Assembly: GCA_021029095.1 (NCBI GenBank)
Contig: JAJOHG010000181.1
Location: 1-50,992, forward strand
DNA: 50,992 nt
Direction of reading: 5' to 3'
Origin: Phellopilus nigrolimitatus
Taxonomy: Eukaryota; Basidiomycota; Agaricomycetes; Hymenochaetales; Hymenochaetaceae
Of the stretch, positions 45,977 to 50,992 are shown piece by piece. Position 1 is the first letter of the stretch, and every line of letters begins with the position of its first letter. Under the pieces are notes generated by a model. That model worked only from the letters and a program-made list of their open reading frames with translations, ran no database searches and was not told the DNA's origin. A program made the translations under genes and the position numbers.

Positions 45977-48846
45977 TTATACGCAGCACTTGGAATTGAC
46001 GCAATGTAGACGTAGTATTACGACATGGAGGATCGCGAGCAGCACGGTGAGCCAGAGGTCGTCGGACCAAGTATCGCTTATTGCGACGGTTGTGATAAAG
46101 CAGGCGAAGATGGGCTCGGGGCGACCTTCGGGGCAAATCGACAGTAATGTCAAGATCTGGAAGATTGGAACATTCAGTATCCAGCGGTAATCTTGTCAAA
46201 AAGAAAAGAAGTACGGAGAAAGGAAAGAAATGTCGGAGTGGATCGCACCTTGATGACGAGGAGCACCGCCTTCACAGCCCGCAAGATCATGGCACGTCTA
46301 CGTCCATCCGCCCCCAAACGCAGCAGCGGGCGGGCGAAATAGCGGACGAGATAGTGGTCCCTCACATCCGGCGGAGCCAGGTTAGGTGAAGGCGGGAGCA
46401 TGAGCATTGGCAAAGGCCTGGGTGTTGGCATGCCCCCCTTTGAATCCGTGTCTGGCTCTGGTTGTAGGCTTAAATCTAAGCCATCCGTGTCTCGTTCGTA
46501 TTCTTCAAACTTTGGCTCGTCGAGTACAGGGCCAGTTTCAGGGAAGTTATCAAAACCATTTTCAGTGGCGTCGACATAGGCCGAGGGCGAGGACATGCGA
46601 GGGACAATCGTCCCTTCCCCAATCGTTGAGCCGGCGTCCATGGGCAAAGGGTCGAACTAAATCGAAATACATATATGATGAAACCGGGTTCCTTGGCTTA
46701 AAACGATTCAAAAGCTTGCTTACATTCCCCTCGCGAATTGCGCGCAAAATCTGCTCGCTCGACGGTCTCTTCTTGGGAACCTTGTTGAGCAAGCTTTCGA
46801 GTAGAATAAGGTATGCCACGGGCAGGCCGCGGCGCTCGAACATAGTTGCCAGTATAGAGGTTCTCTTGAAACTGAAATTTTTGGATTTAATACATCCCAG
46901 CCAAGAGTGAGGCGTCCGTACGCACCCCGCATAGCCCAAGACCTCTTTCTCAAGCCTCTCCATATCTCCGCCATCGTTCCCTCGTCTGTCTCCATCACTG
47001 CAGTAGTGATACGGTAAGTGGAAGAAGAGCAACATGTGGAGGATCATTCCGAGGGACCACATGTCCGCCTTCGAGTCTACCTGTGAAAGGAGACCTGTTC
47101 GTGGCGAAGGAAGCGACTCCGGAGCTGTATACTCCAAACTACAACGAAGATAGCCCAGTTGAGTAGTCGTCGGCAGGCACAGATTTTAACGACATACGTC
47201 CCAGTATTCCCTGACCGAGACCGTGAGGGTTGGATCATGTCGCGAGAAGTGCCGAAGTCGGATAGCATGGCTCGCGGTCTATAACAAAGGTGAAGGAACT
47301 CGAACGAAGACAACAACTAAGTACACATACATAAGGGCCTCCTCGTCCCAAGTAAGTAAGACGTTGCCTGGCTTCAGGTCGAGGTGCAAAATTGATTTAT
47401 CATGCTGGAAGTACGTTCACCAGCATTAGAATTCTGCCAGCGTGCGTAGAACAAAAAGCAGAAACAAATGGAATTTACAAGAAAAGCCAGTCCCGAAGCA
47501 ACATCTGTGAACAGCCTCTTCGCCTCCTCCGCGCTCAGAAGGTGAACAGCCGTCCGTATGCCTTGTGTGCGCTGCTTTCTCTGCCGCTCACGCTCCTCTT
47601 CCGGCTGCGATTGCGCAGCGCGAAACGCACGTATGCGATCTGAGCGTGAGTGAACGCTCTCGAGTCCTGCGGAGCCTGAGAGGGGTCCTGAGTCCGAAGA
47701 GGCGTGTGGCCGCCCGAGGCGAGCTTCAATGAAGTCGTCGAGGCTACAGTAAAATGGAAACGGAAATAAGAGAGTTCATGTCTTAAGCTAGGCTTGACAA
47801 GTGATCAACGGACCTTCCGCCTTCGGCCCACTGCATCAATACGCTATAAACTTTGCGTCAGACCGAGCAACACTCCGTATTATAATGAGGCATAAAAGAC
47901 TAACAAGAGAGTAGGAACTTTAGGGCCAAACGAGGAGAATTGGTGCGTTTCGAGCCAAGCGTGGTGGTATGTGACGATGTTCGGGTGACGCAGACGCTCG
48001 AGTAAACGGATCTTTGTTTAGAAAATAAGGAAAGGTTGATATGTGAGAAGAAATGGCAACGGACTTCTCTGAGAACTTGGATCAAATATGAATGCGATTG
48101 GCCGACAGCAATTTTCTTCACAGCAAAGTATCCTGTGCGGAAAGGTAAATGATTTGAATAAGAAGTAGTATTGTAAACTGTGACCTACCCAAAGGATTGC
48201 CATCAAGAACGTGCTATTCGAATTCCGTTCAAACCAATAAGACGGAAGTTAAACGTAGTACGTAATTTGAAGATTCACCTGGCAGAGAAAAACAGACCCA
48301 TTTGCACCCATTCCCAGCCTATACTCCTCCTTGAAGAAGGAATTGAAGTACCCCTCTGCCATCATGTTTGACTTGAATCCCTGAGCATCCTCACTAGCAT
48401 CATGCGTCTCGCTCCTCTTCGAATCCGCGCTGGAGCCTAAACCCGATCTTCCTAGACTAGATGGTCGCGAATTTGTTTCGTTCGCGATTTCAAGAAGCTG
48501 GAAGTAGTTCGGCGCGCGTGTGTGCTGATCACGCTCGACGTACGGAGGCGCGCTGGCTCCGACCGCATCTTCGAGCGGACGGTTGCAATACGGGCACGTT
48601 CTGCGCGTCGTCGGTTCTGAGTCAAGCGGACGCACGGATAGCGCGTGCGAGTCAGAGTTGTAGAGAACAACCTGGTGCGAATCTGAGAGGATAGTACGCC
48701 ACGCGGGCTGCGTGAGGTCACCTGCGCCGGCAGCGTCAGGGCGCGTCGTTGTGCGGGACGACAACCAGGGCGCCAAACGGCGAGGCGGACTGACTAATCC
48801 CCATTCCCGATTCATCGTAGACATCATCTTGCGATTCAGGTGGCAT
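45977..48846 (-). CDS. IKS1-like membrane-anchored protein kinase
   Basis: About 13 exons: 48760-48846, 48279-48707, 48189-48213, 48065-48132, 47905-48011, 47814-47843, 47479-47743, 47331-47404, 47198-47278, 46926-47138, 46724-46871, 46249-46656, 45977-46191; about 716 aa. After SHQVVLYNSDSHALSV comes a zinc-like CPYC pair, then the kinase: glycine loop LGMGANGSVFLC, GYFAVKKI, RLRHPNIVTYHHAW, VLMQWAEGGSLDDFI, catalytic loop HLDLKPGNVLL, SDFGTS, and GTLEYTAPESL. The C-terminus has hydrophobic helices (VPIFQILTLLSI, FACFITTVAI, WLTVLLAILHVVIL), as expected for IKS1-type kinases. The catalytic loop has HLD rather than HRD. The first intron uses a weak GTCCCG donor. The last junction (46249 to 46191) does not keep phase with the membrane frame, so the tail is uncertain. 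Confidence 0.82.
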
Positions 48847-49211
48847 TGAGAATTCTTGATTCGACTTTTCGCAGCGTGGTTCAAGCTTATGTCCTGCGGA
48901 GAGCCCAAGCGACTGGAACGCTTTGAAGTTCAAATTGCTAATTTGTCGAATATGAAAATAAAGATTTCAAAGGGTCGCTGCTGAAGATGCCAGCCAATGT
49001 CGTGTAGCACAAGATGGCATGGTAGTTAGAAGCCAAGAGAAATAGGAAGCAGTTCAGATTTTACAATCCTCGAGTACAGTGTGATGGCCATTGACGTTAT
49101 ACTATGGTCATCACATGATCCGCTTACGTGTACAAATCAGCCATTTTGATTATCGCTTTCTAGATCTCGACGAGAGCACACAAAGAGAACTTCCAGTTGT
49201 AACACTCTGTA
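48847..49211. other. Divergent promoter region
   Basis: It separates the IKS1-like kinase (-) and the ALF4/glomulin-like gene (+). An in-frame open stretch extends upstream of the chosen kinase start to about 48933, so a longer kinase N-terminus is possible. Confidence 0.45.
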
Positions 49212-50992
49212 ATGGCTCAAGAAACATCCAGCTCTTCAAAAAGTGCAGAACTGCTCGCACTTCTCCGAAGCAAGAAATCTCTACACGTACGTCATCTGTA
49301 AATTTCCGCGTTCTTTAAGAAATCATTCAACACATGTATATTTCTCAAGAGCGACGAGGAGGAGCTGAGCACGGAGCTTACCGCCTTCCTTACGTCTGCC
49401 GTGTGTGACGCGCAACCCTTATACACGCTTTCAGATATCCACCATGCATTAGCGAACTCCGGGGGCAGCAACAGATCTGGTACATGATGATTTTCATCTT
49501 GTCGTTCCGCTGAGTAACTTATTATGAAAGGTTGACGCGTCCGACTTGTGATCGGAAGGATGCACTGCACGCCGTCCCATTGCTCCTTGCGGTCGCCGAC
49601 CCCGCCGCCGGAGAGATCCTCTCTATCCTTGGGAATGTGGAAACGCAAAGGAGACGGTGATCTCCGTACAGGAAGCGCTCGAACGCCTTCTACGCGATCT
49701 CACGTCGGAGGAGGAAGATCTTGAAAACGATCCCGAAAACGTCATTAGGAGGCTTGAGCGCGCGTTGCTTTTGTACATCGGAGGTCAGTTGTACCTTACT
49801 TTTATCGGAAGTATAAGTTGTTATATCAATTATCACCTAATGGGTTTATTTTGCTTCAAGCTATCCCGAGATTGAAGTTGCGCAAGAAGAGCGCGTCGGA
49901 AACATTGAAGCCGTTGTTCGCGGACATCCCGCCTGTTATCGAGCGTTCCAGCTCGTACTTCAGTAAAGAATATGGACAGATCGCGATGCGGCTTGTCTGC
50001 AGACTGCTATCTAACACAGTCCCCTGGGCATCGAATGACCCAGACTTTGTAAATGTACAGGTACGCGTGTTAACACAAATAGCACTGTATCAATCCGTTA
50101 AAGAGCTTCACTATGGATGAGTAGGACCTATGCAGAGGTATATTGGTATCGAGCCTCGGCGATCTGTCTCCTTTCTTGATATACATTTGGCACAACAGAA
50201 GTTTGAGTCGAGTTTCCCTCGCTTAGTCTTTCGAAGCAAAACGTCTGTCGCGGACGAAGGTAGCTCAATTGTTCAAGATTGTGCCGTACGTAATTTAATC
50301 TCTCTGTTTCCTGTTACTGAGATAGACATATGATTCTCCTAGGATGTAGCGGATGAACTATCGTTCTCACTTGATACCTGATCCACGACCACTCAACAGG
50401 TGCCGTCGTGCTCTCCGCGTTTATTCATTCACGCACGCCTCCGTCACGATCGCTGCCATCGCCTAACACGATCCTTTCGGCGCTCATGCCCATCCTCATC
50501 GCCTCGCTGCAGTCCTCCACAGGCACCGACGCAAGTCTCTACGTCCTCCTCAGCGTGCTTTTCCCGCCTTCCCCCTCCAGCGCTTCTACCACATCGACCG
50601 AGCTAGATCCGGACCTCATTCCTCCCTTTGTCGACGCGCTCGCCCCACTCGCCTGCACGTCCCCCGATCCTCAGATCCGGCTGGTCGCATTCAAAATACT
50701 CGGCACGCTCCTCGCACGCGCGCAGCCGCTCGCACAGATGGCGTTACTGACCGAGTTACTCGCGGAAAGCGCGTTTCCGGCACTGCGTGTCGCGGGTGTG
50801 GGACTGCTCAAAGATGCGGTGCTCAATGCGCTTTCCGCCTCCTCGTCTTCATCTACAAACCCCTTTGCATCTCCGGCGTTGCTACGCACATTCGGGTACG
50901 TTGTTCTGCGGACCGACCCTCCTTCTCTATTCTCCAAGCCGGCGGATTTGAAGAATCTGCAAGCGTTCCTCGAGACTCAGGAGCCAAAGCGG
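49212..50992 (+). CDS. YAP-binding/ALF4/glomulin-like helical-repeat protein, 5' part
   Basis: The start MAQETSSSSKSAELLALLR opens exon 49212-49286; then 49350-49479, 49515-49783, 49861-50060, one or more unresolved exons at about 50125-50340, and 50400-50992, which runs off the window. Visible helical pieces are TELTAFLTSAVCD, RKDALHAVPLLLAVAD, AKETVISVQEALERLLRDL, AIPRLKLRKKSASETLKPLF, then SALMPILIASLQ and IRLVAFKILGTLLARAQ. The order resembles the fungal YAP-binding/ALF4/glomulin family (glomulin binds Rbx1 and inhibits Cullin ligases; yeast Ybp1 assists Yap1 oxidation). The assignment is by general resemblance. The intron at 49480-49514 is only 35 nt, and the frame shifts by one base near 49636 at a GGG run: one extra G would give LGECGNAKETV. 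Both may be sequence errors. Confidence 0.55.

Noticed and set aside
48707..48760. Frame change in the IKS1-like N-terminus read as an indel
   Set aside because: A 52-nt intron (GTCCCG donor, CGCAG acceptor) joins GALVV to PAWRTIL in phase, so an indel is not needed.
1..50992. tRNA, rRNA, CRISPR arrays or bacterial operon signals
   Set aside because: None seen; the gene structures are eukaryotic and intron-rich, and no B-box with a cloverleaf context was found by eye.

Overview
The window is nuclear DNA of a filamentous basidiomycete, most likely an Agaricomycete. The evidence is many short introns (about 45-75 nt, GT..AG) in almost every gene, and typical mushroom gene families: a TKL kinase, an F-box protein with a long leucine-rich C-terminus, and an NFX1/FAP1 zinc-finger protein. 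No tRNA, rRNA or CRISPR array was recognised. Gene models were built by hand from reading frames, splice signals and phase agreement across junctions.

1-15.6 kb: end of a GNAT acetyltransferase (+); a gene-poor stretch; a dead LtrA-like membrane-protein copy (-); a small NAD(P)-binding protein (+); a large APH/kinase-like phosphotransferase with a one-base frame break at its catalytic loop (+); and a 12-exon gene (-) that joins six kelch repeats, a coiled coil and a complete TKL kinase.

15.6-28.3 kb: a diverged inverted duplication (about 15645-19078 and 25454-28300) flanks an unusual intronless 4.2 kb coiled-coil gene (-) that ends in a J-like segment. Both arms carry copies of a small unknown gene; the right copy is open and the left is broken. 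The left arm also holds a stray piece of the coiled-coil gene. A 1,004-bp terminal-inverted-repeat element lies next to the left arm.

28.3-36.2 kb: a full 12-exon LtrA-like membrane-protein gene (-), then a second inverted 1,004-bp copy of the same element and a third, older 927-bp copy.

36.2-51 kb: a normal gene-dense region: a type-B carboxylesterase (-) divergent from an F-box protein (+); an NFX1/FAP1 homologue (-); an IKS1-like membrane kinase (-) divergent from an ALF4/glomulin-like protein (+) that runs off the window.

The most interesting parts are the kelch-coil-kinase fusion, the coiled-coil module it shares with the J-like protein about 6 kb away, and the rearranged, element-rich block around that second gene.
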